NCBI GenBank assembly: GCA_910574455.1
Contig: CAJSYZ010000009.1
Coordinates: forward strand, 4,915,040 to 4,979,039
Length of the DNA stretch: 64,000 nucleotides
Direction of reading: 5' to 3'
Origin: Trichaptum fuscoviolaceum
Taxonomy: Eukaryota > Basidiomycota > Agaricomycetes > Hymenochaetales > Trichaptaceae
A program made the position numbers and the translations under genes. Shown one piece after another: positions 1 through 11,649 of this stretch (position 1 is its first letter; each line of letters begins with the position of its first letter). The notes under the pieces were generated by a model. The model had not been told where the DNA came from, did no database searches, and saw only the letters and a list, made by a program, of their open reading frames with translations.

Positions 1-360
1 CCAGAATTGAAGGTTAGACCAAATGAAAGTGGATACCGAAGTCAATTGCATGACATTAAGATTGCACTACTGTTTGTCCAGACTGGAGACATGACGAGAA
101 TGGTAAGGAGCCATTGATTGCGATCACGCAGACCGTGAGATAAGAGACGAAAATCAAGAAAAAGAGCGATAAAATGATTGAACGCGAGAGTTGCTAGACG
201 GAAATGCTTGGGAAGTGCTTCCGGACGAGACAGAGTTGTGTACAAGTAGAGGAGGGCTGGTAATATCGGCTTATCAGTATAGCATCTCGAAGTTAGTCGA
301 GGCAAGAGGAAGCCGTAAACACTCATCGATAAAATTAATCCTTCCCAGACGACTGGCTCC

Positions 361-380
361 TTTTTTTTTTTTTTTTTTTT
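361..380. repeat. T20 homopolymer tract
   Basis: Twenty consecutive T residues. The equivalent place in R3 reads ggctcctaagacctt (about 19760), without the run, so it was gained in R1 only. It interrupts no recognisable gene. Confidence 0.9.
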
Positions 381-1969
381 AAGACCTTCGTAGTTCTCAG
401 AGATGACTGCAGATATGACGCACGCACTCCGCTTGGCCCCTGGCGATCATCGCCGATCCTTCGCGGTCGATGCTGTCCAATTGGCAATCCAGATCGGAAT
501 CGACTAAGAAAGTCACCGGATATTGACGACAGCAGAAGGAAACCCACCCTTTTTCTTTCATAGAATAGCTTTGAGCCCATTGGCGTCCGTAGCAGTTTGC
601 CCACCGGTGAAAAATTTTATCCATGGTGGCAACCAGAAAGACATCGTCGGTGGAGAGACAGTTGCGGTATGGCGGTGGTTTACGTTCTCACGGTCCCAGG
701 CACAATAACCTCGCCGACTCCGAGTCCCCCTTGTTCTGGTCTTTGATTGATTGACCAAATCTCGCGATTGCACCAATACCCGCACTTTATCGTAAGAAAG
801 TATTGCATTGAATTTCTATCCCAATCTTACATCTCTGGCGCCCTGAGGTAGAGATAAACGCAAATCACTTTCATATTGATTTCTATGGGAGACAATGGTG
901 GGGATAACAAAAGGACCTTACACACTATAGTATAGGACAGTGGACTAATGTGACACTAGGGGAATGTGTTTCTTCGTCGATCAGCAACAACGGAGAGCCC
1001 AGCACGAACTCTGCCCAAGTATCGACCCCAGCCACCTTAGTATCCCTGCCCGCACCAGAGCCCTCCTTTCTTGGCCAGACCAACCAGCACGCTACGCCAT
1101 TCATGAAACCTCGCAACGCTATCTTGTGGTATGGCTTTTCCGCCATCCAGCAAGGGTATTGTGCAGAGAATGCAACTTGAGGGTTGAAGAGGGTTGCAGA
1201 GTATAAGGGTCCGTGGGCGATTACGGCGTTTGCGACCGGTAGGGTCCTGGGCGGGGGCTGATTGCGTCGAGACGTATAACAAGCGGCAATCCAACCTTTC
1301 CCTCCGACGAAGGGCTGCGCAAAGGACAACGGCTCGCACGCGCGAGGATGTGAGAGCTGTGGTGGGCTGCGCGAGATCGGGTCGTTCGTGTGAGTATTGT
1401 GGAAGCGACTGGGGCAGAGCGGTCAACAGGTCTCAGTTATGATTGCACGGCACGTCCGGATGACGAACGATGTCTTAGGAATGGGGCCACGAGAAAGAGG
1501 ACAAGAAGGAAGAAGGTATGCCGAGCGAGGTTGTTGGAACCAGAAGAGAATGTCCGGGACAGTGGACCTTCATAGTCCTTCCGAGTTGACACAGATTGGG
1601 CGCAATAAGCGATCTACTCACGAGCGTCACGCCCAGCCTTTCCCGCATCCGACCCAGCTCAACTTCTCCGTCCCTCGCTGCAGCCTCTTTCCCCGCTATC
1701 GGTGTGCATATGTTTCAAAGACAAGTATGGAACCATGCAATTCAGATGGAATAGGTGGACGAGAAGGACAGAGGAGGGGGAAGACAACCGGAAGGCCTGC
1801 GTCCGCCTAGAGTGTGTTTGCATGGTAGATGCGGGTCCGAAATTTCGAGGCGAAGGACAAGCACGCTCGTTCAAGTTGGACTTTGCGCACCGTTTAGCAA
1901 GATGTTCGTAGTTAACGTGACACCACCATAACAGAAGTGTCGAGAGGTGCGAACAGTGAGCGTGAAGAG

Positions 1970-3580
1970 TGCAAAGGCTCTGCATTCGCGTCGTTATCAT
2001 CACATCCATGACCCAGGAGTCTAAATACGGTGCAGAACTAGTCTCAGCCAGGTCATCACAGAGAGTAGCGGTGACAGACCTGAACAGAGAGAGGGAAATC
2101 AGTATTGGTCGTGCAAGGTATGTCACAATCAAGACAGAATCGACATGCAGTCTCATACGCCCGATAAGACGTCGTAGTTAATTAATTTGAAAGGTCTCTT
2201 TCTCTGGACCGCACGGGAAGGCAACACTCACTTTTCGTCATCGATCGCATATGTACACGCGTGCGCAATGAGGCGTTTTGACGTTTTGATGAAGAGGCAC
2301 AGCGATCGCCAGTGCTGCGGGTCGCCCAATCTGAAGAAGGCCTTGGTAATCTCCAGATGCCATCCGGCACGCACTTTCGGATGCTTTTGCAGTAATGAAG
2401 GAAGGAAGAGGGAGATGGGCTCGGGAAAGGACGGCTCGACGTACGGCAGGAAGGCAGGAAGTGGTAGCCCATCGACGCGAAGACAATGTCGATGGTGGGA
2501 GTCTGCGGCGATTCGGATCTCCACGTAAACGGCTAGTTTGACTTCAAAGAGCCTATCGTTTCTAATCGACTCGGTATCGTCGTCTTCGATATTGATGGTC
2601 GAAATTACGGCGTTGCCAGTGTGCAAAGCTCGGAAAGCTTTTGATCAGCTAGAACAGTCAGCCTTGGGTAAATCACGATTTGAGGAATGCTCACCAGAGC
2701 CCAACTACTCGAGTTTCCGTGTCTCTAACAACGTCGACATTACCTGGCTGATGTGGAGCCGAGTCGGCTCTAACCGCTCTCGCCAGTGCGTCGGTGGGAG
2801 AGTTGTACTCCCTCAAGCGTGTGTTGCCCGTCTTGACGCCATCGAAGGCCTACATATCACGTCTGCGCAGTACGACGAAATGCCTTCTTTCAATATAGCC
2901 TCCAAGACTGACACCTCTGAGATCCATCCAATCTCCTTTCATTCTCTAGACAAAATGTGGAAGTGCTTCAGCTTATCCATCGTCGGTGCTGCGGAAGGAA
3001 GTTACTCGCGACGTGTACGCGTCGAGACCGGTCGCGCCAGAAGCGGCCACCTTGACCTTGAGCGGCGCGGTGTTGAACAGGCCCGAGAAGCACGAGGCAG
3101 CCTCGACACCCTCTCGCAGGAGCTCAAGCAGCATGACAAGCGTCGTACATGCCAGGCGCTGCGTCGCAAGATCAGCAACGAGCACCATGGAGGCTGAGTT
3201 GAGCGCGACGTACGTGTTGAAGAACCTCCCCGACATCCACTAGGAAAGGTAGCCAATAGCAGTGCACAAGCCGGCATCGTGGTCTTGAAGTCAACGCTGG
3301 AAGAATGGCCAGCCCTGTGGCATGGCCAGTGTCATGTATCCTGAGTGACTCGCGACGACAACACCGAGCGAGATCATCCCGCCACGACGCGCATCTTGAG
3401 TTGGACATGCACTCGACAAGCCGCACTTGCTGAGGTTGCTGAACACAAGGAAATTTGTGCCGGAAGGAATGATGTTGCGAGCGTGTCGATGATGTGCAGC
3501 GCAGAACGCAAAGGGGTGTCTTCATGGGTTCGCCCTACTAGATGAGGAATGACATTGTTGAGCAGAGGTACCTCCTGCAT
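1970..3580 (-). pseudogene. Importin-4 (Kap123-type karyopherin) pseudogene, R1
   Basis: Minus-strand translation gives collinear but frameshifted and stop-interrupted pieces of an importin beta-4 HEAT-repeat protein. From high to low coordinates: EDTPLRSALHIIDTLA (about 3480), FNTYVALNSASMVLVADLATQR and LLREGVEAASCFSGLFNTAP (about 3000-3230), AFDGVKTGNTRLREYN (about 2800), EDDDTESIRNDRLFEVK and EITKAFFRLGDPQHW ending YAIDDEK (2228-2626), then DDLAETSSAPYLDSWV (about 2050). Intact relatives are about 1,100 aa nuclear import receptors for ribosomal proteins and histones. Order and spacing match a single eroded gene. The lower boundary is vague; similarity fades below about 1970. Family assignment is from memory of the Kap123/IPO4 pattern. 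No open frame exceeds about 130 codons, so it is not functional. Confidence 0.75.
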
Positions 3581-4698
3581 TCTTTGTCAGTACGAAACGC
3601 CTTGTGATGACCGGAACAATGCACCAATATCAACAACGTCTAAGTGACATCGAAGACATACCTCACTCTCTGCTCACTGCCCGCAAGCATGGGCCGCCAC
3701 ACAGTACACCGCCATTTTCGTCTGGAAATCCCGAATGTCGTCCTTCTCCTCAACTCGCTCTCAATGCACATTACCGATGGGTGCGCGCACGTCGCCGCTC
3801 TCTGTATCTTGCAGGAAACTCTCGAAACTCTGACAGGGTGGTCGAGAGCTACAGCTAGTGATCGTGAAGACGCAAGAATGCAAAATGCCTGACAAAGTCT
3901 GGAGCGTTGGCGGCGTTACTAAATTGTCACATCCTCCAACTTGAACGTGACCGTGACTCCCCGGAGTTCCGGAAGTTGGCCGCCGATTGCGGACCTGCAC
4001 TCTTCCTCCACTGGATCTAAGCTCTCCACTGCACGATGACCAACTCCCAGGGCTTCTTCTCATATCATTTCAGGCAACTAGTAATTGCTGTACTACAAAG
4101 AGTCGCAGGTCAGTCACAAGATCAGAACACGAGGCAAAGTTGTTGTGAATGAAAGAGAACGTAGGGATATCCCAGCCGTTCCATGGTTCAAGATGGGGGT
4201 CGTTCAACGTGCGCTGCTGAGCCAAACTGGTGTCGCCCTTTATCGCCGATGGTCTTCCGCCTCCCTTCATCAGCGCACAATGCAAGAGGTGATTCACGCC
4301 CTTTGCCTTCTGATTCGGTTACTTCAACCCGTACGGCAGTCTTTCTATCCCGAGGGCCAGGAGCACGTGGCATTATCTGGCGATTGTGAACCCCGAAGCA
4401 CAGCTGTGGAAATCCTATTCGGACGTTGGTTGTGGTGGAACAGCAAGGTTTCTTGTTTAAGCTTCGCAAAAGATGTAATGAATTGTATTGCTCGACTTCA
4501 AGTTTGCAAGCTATCGGACCTCTCACTGGAATAGTACGGAAGATTCGGAGCAGCGCTGGAAATGAACCTTCTATTACTGCTTTCATACTCCACCCTGCCT
4601 TGCGGAATTCGCATGTTCAATGATACAGTCCAGCCTCTTCAGCAACGACGGTTCTCCTTTCTCCCACTTCCCTCATTCTTTTGCTCGTAGTCGACGAT

Positions 4699-7600
4699 AT
4701 GCCAGGTTCGTCCTTTCTTACTGCGAGTCATGATTCCTGCTGACGAACTTTCACAGATCCAGAGTTAGGTTTGCAATTACCCGTAGCTCGCGTCCAATGA
4801 GATATTGATAACGTCTAGGTGTCAATACGACGCAAGTGCCGAACGATATATTTCTCCGACTTGTGGGTGCCACGGAGGAAATCCGCGACCTTCTTCGCCA
4901 GAAGGCAGGTCAAGGAATTGGTAAGATGCAATTCCCAGAGCTTCATCGCACGCTAATTTGTAACTCAGAGTCAGCTCAGCAAATCGACCAAGCTTTACAG
5001 AAAGACGAAGATTCACCAGAAGTAGCAGTCACTAATCAGGATCCTCCCAACGACCATGCGGCAATCGTTGAGATCAACGATGACAGTCAGTAATTGCATA
5101 TGGACTATGATGGCAACTGAGTTGGCTCAAACGCATACACAGACAATTGGCCAAGCGCTGAGAATATAGCGGAATATAGACTCAGATATGTGAAGCACAA
5201 AAGGTATTCAACTTGATCTATCTCATCAAACAAGGCTAATACCATGAACTTGTGTTCAAGCGAGTGTGAGAAAATGCAGGTGGAGGTATGTATGGAACCT
5301 ATATTAAGTGAATATTCTTGTAATGACAAAGAACAGTTGGGATGCTTCATTGCACACTTGAGCATTATCGAAGGCGACAAAGAAGAAATTAAAAAGGCAG
5401 ACTCGCTGCGGAATGGATTGCTTGATCCCATGCAATATCTGGAGAAGGCTTTCGATGCGACTACCGATGGTACGTGGTCCTATCTTGTAGGCGAAGCTAT
5501 TGCATGAGTGCCGATGGTTTGTTAGGGAGAACGGCTGCGATGGACGAAGTTCGCTGGTCCGTCAATAGGCTTGATGACTTCGTTCGTGATTTCGCTTGGA
5601 GCCCGCACCAGAAAGATGCAGTATATCCTGATAAAGTCGCACAATGGAGAAGCTTCACTGTAGTGAGTTCAGAGTACCTATTGCATACGCGAAGGATTAA
5701 TCCTTCTACGCAAAGAATGGATATCTTAAAATCGCCAGTAAGGATCAAATTCTATCAAACCCGCAGCTTGATCGCTAATGATGCATGATACAGGCCTTGT
5801 ACGTGGTGGTGAACTTGTTGAATGCTTGGAATTCATCCACGGTATCTTCTTCTCCGAGTTGGAAATGGCGATGAGCGGTGTCGTCGAAGCACTGACAAAA
5901 TTCGAAGAGAAATGTAAGTAGTTAAGTGCTGTGAATTTCCGGTACTGATACAGTTCTCTAATGGTGTCTATTTAATTTTTTTGTAGTTGCGAGTGAATGG
6001 CTTACGACTCAGAAGATAGAGGATTCCGAAAAGCGGTATGCGGACTACATAAGTCGTGTCTTTCCTTCGTATAAGGATAGAGATGCGCATGGGAGGTCCG
6101 AAGCAGAGTTAATTGCAGAATTGAAGACGGGTTGCGGGAAGCACAGAATGTATGCTTCAGAACCCGACTATTTGAAAATTGAAACAGATTAGCTGACTTT
6201 TTCTCAGAGCGTGCGATAGAATGTGGATCGAAGTACGTATATAACTCTTATTGTGGAAAGCTTACCTCAAGGTAGAGTAGATGGACCACCTTATCGCACA
6301 TTATAGTGTTGTAGGAGGGGACGGAGAGGTCATTAAGTCGGCCATGTTAGTCCAGAAACACCTGCTAGGCCCAGTTGCGCGATTGGAGGTAGCTCTGAAC
6401 TCACATGCAAATGGTGCGATGGGCACTTTCGTTAATAATAAAATATCTCTAATTTATTGTAGAGCGGCTACGCGAAATGAAGAGGTTGAAGTATCCTCTT
6501 GGCAGACTATGTCATGTCATTGGTAAATTCAAGGATAGCTTATACCACCAAAAGCACGCGTTCTATTTTCGTGAAGTCAAACATTGGGAAGCCTTTCTTC
6601 TGGTGAATTTTGTACTCTCAAATAAGATTATTCCGGGTCTAACCTTATATCTGAGCAGAACGCATTCCATAACGTCAATGGTAGGAGCAAAATATTGACT
6701 GACAACAGCATTTCCTCTGATCATACTACCAATAACCCAGGATTTATGCGGAACGATGATTTGGATAGATGTTTGTTTTATGTCTGCAAAGATCTTCTCG
6801 CCGGCTTGAATGAGGCAATGATCGGGCTCACCAAGGCACCTAAAGAATTGACGACACGAGAAGGTGGCACAGAAGCCACGTCGGTTGGACGCAATGTAGC
6901 TGATGAACTGAAGGCATTCGGGAAGGAGTGTAAGTAAATTAGTGCTAATCATACATGCACTATCTCAAAGTAAAAACTAGCCCTACCGAAATTCCTCATC
7001 GATCAGATGGAGAGGGACACAACACGATATATCAACTTAACGACGATCGCCACCTTTTTCTCCAGTGTGACAGCGACCACACTCCAGTTCACGTACGCGC
7101 CGACGGACGCGGAGCCGTCCAACTCCTTGAGAGGAGTAGTCAACCTCTTCTGGTTCTTGTCCCTAATCTTTAGCGTATCGTCGGGTGTGAGTAGCTTGCT
7201 GGGCTTGACGTGGAGGAAGTCGTCGATGTGCGTGGTTTATTCTATGTATATCTCATGCAATACTCATGAGCACTGAAGATACGACTCACGCATTCCGCCT
7301 AAGCTCATTCGCATGTGGTTTGACAAGGCGCCCATGCTGTTCCTGATTATTGCGGCTGTCGCATTTGTTCTTGGATTGAACCTGTTCGCCTATCTGTCTC
7401 TCCAGGTCCGTCATCATTCTTCCTAAGACAAACACAAAGACTCACTGAAGACCAGCCTCAATATGTTTCTTTGTCAACGACCATTCTCACCGGGTCACAT
7501 GGCTTGTGTCTATTGATAGTTACATTGTGGTTCATATACCAACTCAAATATGATTCCATCTGGGCAATATGGATTAGGAAGGTTTATCATTGGTTTGGGG

Positions 7601-8768
7601 GTCTCCGAGCTTGGAAGTGGATCAGGAATTCTTGGAAGTGGATCAAGGAACTACTCATCTCAAGTTGGATATGGATTCGACACCCACGGCAGCAATACGG
7701 AGAAAAGAAGTTGCATCTGCATCGGAACTTCCTCTGGTATTATCACCTTTTGGAGGTAAAACCAAAGTTTGTGCTGACATCTCAAAACAGGGCATTCGCG
7801 ATTGACAACCGCGTAGCAGCTCTAAATCTTGAAATTGGTAATGATGACTGGGACCGCGACTGGCCAGAACCGTACTTTCTCTTAAAACTCGTCCGTTTCT
7901 TCGCATATCCGATCAAGAAGTGCTGGCTAGTATCAAAGAAGGCTCTTTCCAGCCTTGGTCGTTTTCTCAGGAAGCATATATGCATATCCTATCACAGAGG
8001 ACATACAGACAGGGACATTGAGTCAATGGGAACGGATGGCGAGCAAGATGCCGAAGCACCGGAGGAAACCTCCCCCGTCGAGAGAGTGAAGAGCGAGTTT
8101 CGTAGATCTCTGCATGAGATGTTTAGTGATGCTTTTTGGGTGGAAGAAATAATGTCAGACATCAGCCGATGGGAGAGAGGAAGGTAAAGAACACAAATAA
8201 GTAACAAAGCAGCACTCTAACCTTAACTGTCATGCATAGCGAAGAAGTTGCCGAGAATTATCTCAAGAAAGAACTTTGGGGTTATCCAAATCTCTTAAAA
8301 ATATTCTTGGAAGACGTACGGCCAGTCTTGGTTATAGCGCGCGACAACGATAAGGCCCAAGAAGAGAAGGAGGAACAGGAACGTCGAGAACGGAGGCACA
8401 TCAACATCAACACCGATCCTCCACATCCAACTTCCGACAGCGGGGATCAAGACATGTATCGCGCTGCATCTGCCCCACGTCATGACGTTTTAGATTCCCC
8501 TGACGTCACGCCTGATTCCCCACATGTGACAGAAATAGAACCCCGTCAAGATAGCCAAACTCAGCCGGAAGACCATCTTCTTCGACCTCCGTTGGCGGCG
8601 GTAGTGATCCCAGAGGAAGCAGACCCTAATGGTCGAGACGAAAATCCGCAAATGCATGCTCTCGGTGAAGAAGAGAGACCACATTCGCATACAGAAGTTG
8701 AGAAAGCTCCGTCTACTTCAGAAGACTACCGTGAAGGATCACAGAGCAACAAAGAGTCGGGAGAGTGA
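4699..8768 (+). CDS. TMR1: multi-exon four-pass membrane protein, unknown function
   Basis: Model of 21 exons: 4699-4705, 4757-4768, 4819-4920, 4969-5085, 5143-5203, 5261-5285, 5337-5469, 5526-5662, 5716-5737, 5794-5913, 5987-6149, 6208-6232, 6281-6413, 6463-6602, 6659-6680, 6741-6929, 6981-7227, 7279-7405, 7456-7736, 7791-8183, 8240-8768. It totals 2,985 nt, 994 aa, with all phases consistent and no internal stop. The start is ATG in a 7-nt exon, the same in all four copies. Residues 1-79 are a leader containing EEIRDLLRQKA. Residues 80-245 and 246-469 are two copies of a helical repeat (motifs CxxMxVE, AHxxxxGGD, HQKxAxYxxKVxxW). Residues 470-600 hold three hydrophobic segments (YINLTTIATFFSSVTATTL, VVNLFWFLSLIFSVSSGVSS, MLFLIIAAVAFVLGLNLFAY). 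A fourth (ILTGSHGLCLLIVTLWFIY) follows, then a Trp-rich repeat, a basic stretch (AYPIKKCWLVSKK) and an acidic tail ending ESGE. No signal peptide is seen, so both ends are probably cytosolic. The membrane part resembles uncharacterised agaricomycete membrane proteins; function unknown. Intron 4 uses donor GTCAGT. Confidence 0.82.
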
Positions 8769-9690
8769 TAATATAACCTGGTGAAGTACTGTAGTTCTTG
8801 TACAACTGGCTTGCACGACACGATGTGCGCGGAGCATTGCCTCATTAGCCTTTCTCTCTTGTATAGTTTCTGTCATGCAATTAGTATTTGTTCTAACCCC
8901 GAGAATTGCCAATGTACTCAGGAGTGCTTCAATCGTAGTAAATGCCAAATAATTCTTTTATTGTACACGGATATAATCGGTCCCCTATATAAAGGAGCTC
9001 CAGATCATGCGAGAAGCAGCAGTACCCTATTACAGCCAACATACCTGCTCACGTAGACGAAAAAACCGACGCGCTGGAGAACGCCAGTGCGCTCGCCAAC
9101 TGGCGCGTACCGACGCCCTTGCGGATGGACTGCTTCTTCGCGATACTCTCCGTGTTCCCGGCTAATGTCAATGCAATGTTTAGTACCCATCCCTCCGACT
9201 TGTCCGGCATGCAGAGCTCACACACGGCGTGTGCACTCGTCAATTTGGGGTTGGCGTTCAGGGTGGGCGCTAAGTAGCGAGGCTGGACTGTTGTGTTAAT
9301 GGGAGCGGGGTAAGTATGGGCGTGGGTCTGGGCCTTTACTACTGAAATTCTGAGAAACGATGGCTCTGGATACTGTCAGCCATATGGGATGGGCATATCG
9401 TCATCTGCAGGTCAAATCTGACTGTCTTTTCCGGGCTCCAACGCCAGTGGAATACTGACTGTGCTCGCCTTCACAGACAATTGGGAATACTCTTCTGTCA
9501 CTATTTTGGCTTCCAGAGGAACCACCGCACATCAGACTTGCTCTGTGTATTAGGTCGACACGGAGGCTCGCACAGGCGGTCCTTCGAACAGCATAGTTTG
9601 ATAATAGAGCAGGAGGAATTGACAAAGGTTGAGGCGATGGAGGTCGAGGAGCTTGACACCAGCTCATCTGAACAGAATGAATGTCCAGTG
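8769..9690. other. Conserved spacer downstream of TMR1
   Basis: No convincing gene. The spacer recurs after TMR2 and TMR3 but not after TMR4. It contains a TATA-like box at about 8985-8997, a minus-strand open stretch at about 9049-9243 (KSEGWVLNIALTLAGNTES, broken by a stop in R2), and a plus-strand open stretch at 9481-9777 that is acidic at its end (VEAMEVEELDTSSSEQNE) and broken in R3. I do not recognise either and suspect gene relics. Confidence 0.5.
8985..8997 (+). promoter_or_regulatory. TATA-like box conserved in R1-R3
   Basis: The text ctatataaaggag occurs here, at about 18691-18703 (R2), and as ctatataaaagag at about 34867-34879 (R3), each followed by a similar leader rich in cagcag. 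It looks like a core promoter pointing rightwards, but no intact gene follows it in any unit. It may be a relic, or drive a noncoding transcript across the next unit. Confidence 0.35.
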
Positions 9691-11649
9691 GTAAAAGAGG
9701 ACCAAATGAAAGTGGACACCGAAAAGGATTGCGTGATGTTAAGATTGAATTGCTGTTTGTCCAGACTGGAGACATGACGAGAATGGTAAGAAGCCATCGA
9801 TCGCGATCACACAGACCGTGAGATAAGAGATGCAACTCAAGAAGAGGAGCGATAAGAAGGTGTGAACGCGAGTGTTGCCAGACGGAAAGGCTTGGGAAAT
9901 GCTTCTGGACGAAACAGAGTTGAGAAGAAGTAAAGGAGGGTTGGTACTATCGGCTTATCAGTATAGCATCTCGAAGTTAGTCAACGAAGGTAAGAGACAA
10001 GAGAAAGCCGTAAACACTCATCGATAAAATTAATCCTTCCCAGACGACTGGCTCCTAATACCTTCGTAGTTCTCCGATCTCAGCCGACGATGACTGCAGA
10101 TATGACGCACGCAATCTGCTTGGCCCCTGGCGATCATCGCCGATCCTTCGCGGTCGGTGCTGTCCAATTGGCAATCCAGATCGGAATCGACTAAAAAGTC
10201 AATTTCGCATTGACGACAGCAGAAGACGGCTTAATAACCCAGCACCCTTGTTCTTTCATGGAGAAGCTTTGAACCCATTGGCGTCCGTAGCAGTTTGCCA
10301 CCCGGTGAGAAATTTGATCATGGCGGCAAGCATGAAAACATCGTGTAGAGAGAGTCGCGGTATGGCGGTGATTTACGTCCTCACGGTTCCAGGCACAATA
10401 ACCTCGCCAACTCCGAGTCCTCCTTATTTTAGTCTTTGTGCCGAGCAACCAAGTCTCTCGATTGCACCAATACCCGCATCTCACCATTCGGACTTCATTT
10501 ACTGACTTCTTACCCCAGTTTTATCACTCTGGTGCCCTGAGGTAGAGAGAAATGCTTGATTTCTACGGGAGATAATGGCATGTGCCGCACTACAGTATAG
10601 GACAGTGGACTAATGTGCCACTAGGGGAATGTTCGTCGTCGTCGATCAGCAGCAACGGAGAGCCCAGCACAAACTCTGCCCAAGTATCGACCCCAGATAT
10701 CTTAGTATCCCTGACCGCACCAGGGTCCTCCTTTCCTGACCAGACCAAACCAATCTAATTCATGGACCCGCCAACTTCCTTCACCAGCCCGCTCCGCCGC
10801 TCACGAAACCTCGCAAACGCTGCCTCATGGTCCGGCTTCTCTGCAACATCCAGCAAGGGAATGGTGCATAGAATACAACTTGAAGGTCGAAGAGGGTTGC
10901 AGAGTAAAGGGGTCCATGGGCGATTAGGCGTTTACGGTCGGTGAATTCACCAACGGGCTTCAATGCGCCGCGGCGCACGTATAACGGGCGACAATCTAAA
11001 CCACTTCCTCCAGCGAAGGGTTGCGTAAAGGTCAACGGCACGCATGCGAGAAAAGGTGAGGGTTGTGATGGGCTGCGGTATCGTGCAAGCGACTGGGCAA
11101 CAGGTCTCGGTCATGATTTCACGGCACGTCCGGTTGAAGAACGGTGCCTTACAAGGAGGGAAATGGGGCCATGAGAAAGAGGAGAAAAAAGAAGACGGAA
11201 TGGCGAGCGACGTTGGAACCAGAAGAGAATGGCCGGGACAGTGGATCTTCATAGTCCTTCCGAGTTGACACAGATTGGGCGCAATAAGTGATCTACGTAC
11301 GAGCGTCACGCCCAGCCTTTCCCGCATCCGACCCAGCTCAACTTCTCCGTCCCTCGCTGCAGCCTCTTTCCCCGCTATCGGTGTGCACATGTTTCAAAGA
11401 GAAGTATGGGACCATGCAATTCAGGTGGAAGAGGTGGACGAGAAGGATAGAGGAGGAGAAGACAACCGGAAGGCCTGCGTCCGCCTAGAATGTGTTAGGC
11501 GACTTGGTGGGTGAGGGACCGAGATGTCGAGGCGAAGGACAAGCACGCTCGGTTAAGTTGAGCTTCGCACACCGTTAAGAAGATGTTCGTATTCAACGTG
11601 ACACCACCATAGCAGAAGTGTCGAGAGGTGCGAACAGTGATCGTGAAGA

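Larger units (their letters stand above)
1..9690 (+). repeat. Tandem repeat unit R1 (left end cut by window)
   Basis: First of four direct repeats. Sequence from position 1 (block reading aaatgaaagtggataccgaa) recurs near 9700, 19410 and 35570, and the TMR start codons recur at 4699, 14416, 27963 and 40433. R1 to R2 spacing is about 9.7 kb. After subtracting identified insertions, R3 and R4 are also about 9.4-9.5 kb. Contents: decayed minus-strand importin-4 sequence (about 1.9-3.6 kb), then the TMR gene (4699-8768), then about 0.9 kb of conserved spacer. Positions 1-1900 show only short discontinuous ORFs; I can assign no gene there. Confidence 0.85.

Noticed and set aside
7756..7790. Reading TMR1 exon 19 straight into exon 20 as one exon
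   Set aside because: It is open in TMR1 (54 nt, multiple of three), but the same segment is 53 nt in TMR2-4, and splicing at gtat...ag gives the same Trp-Ala-Phe junction in all copies.
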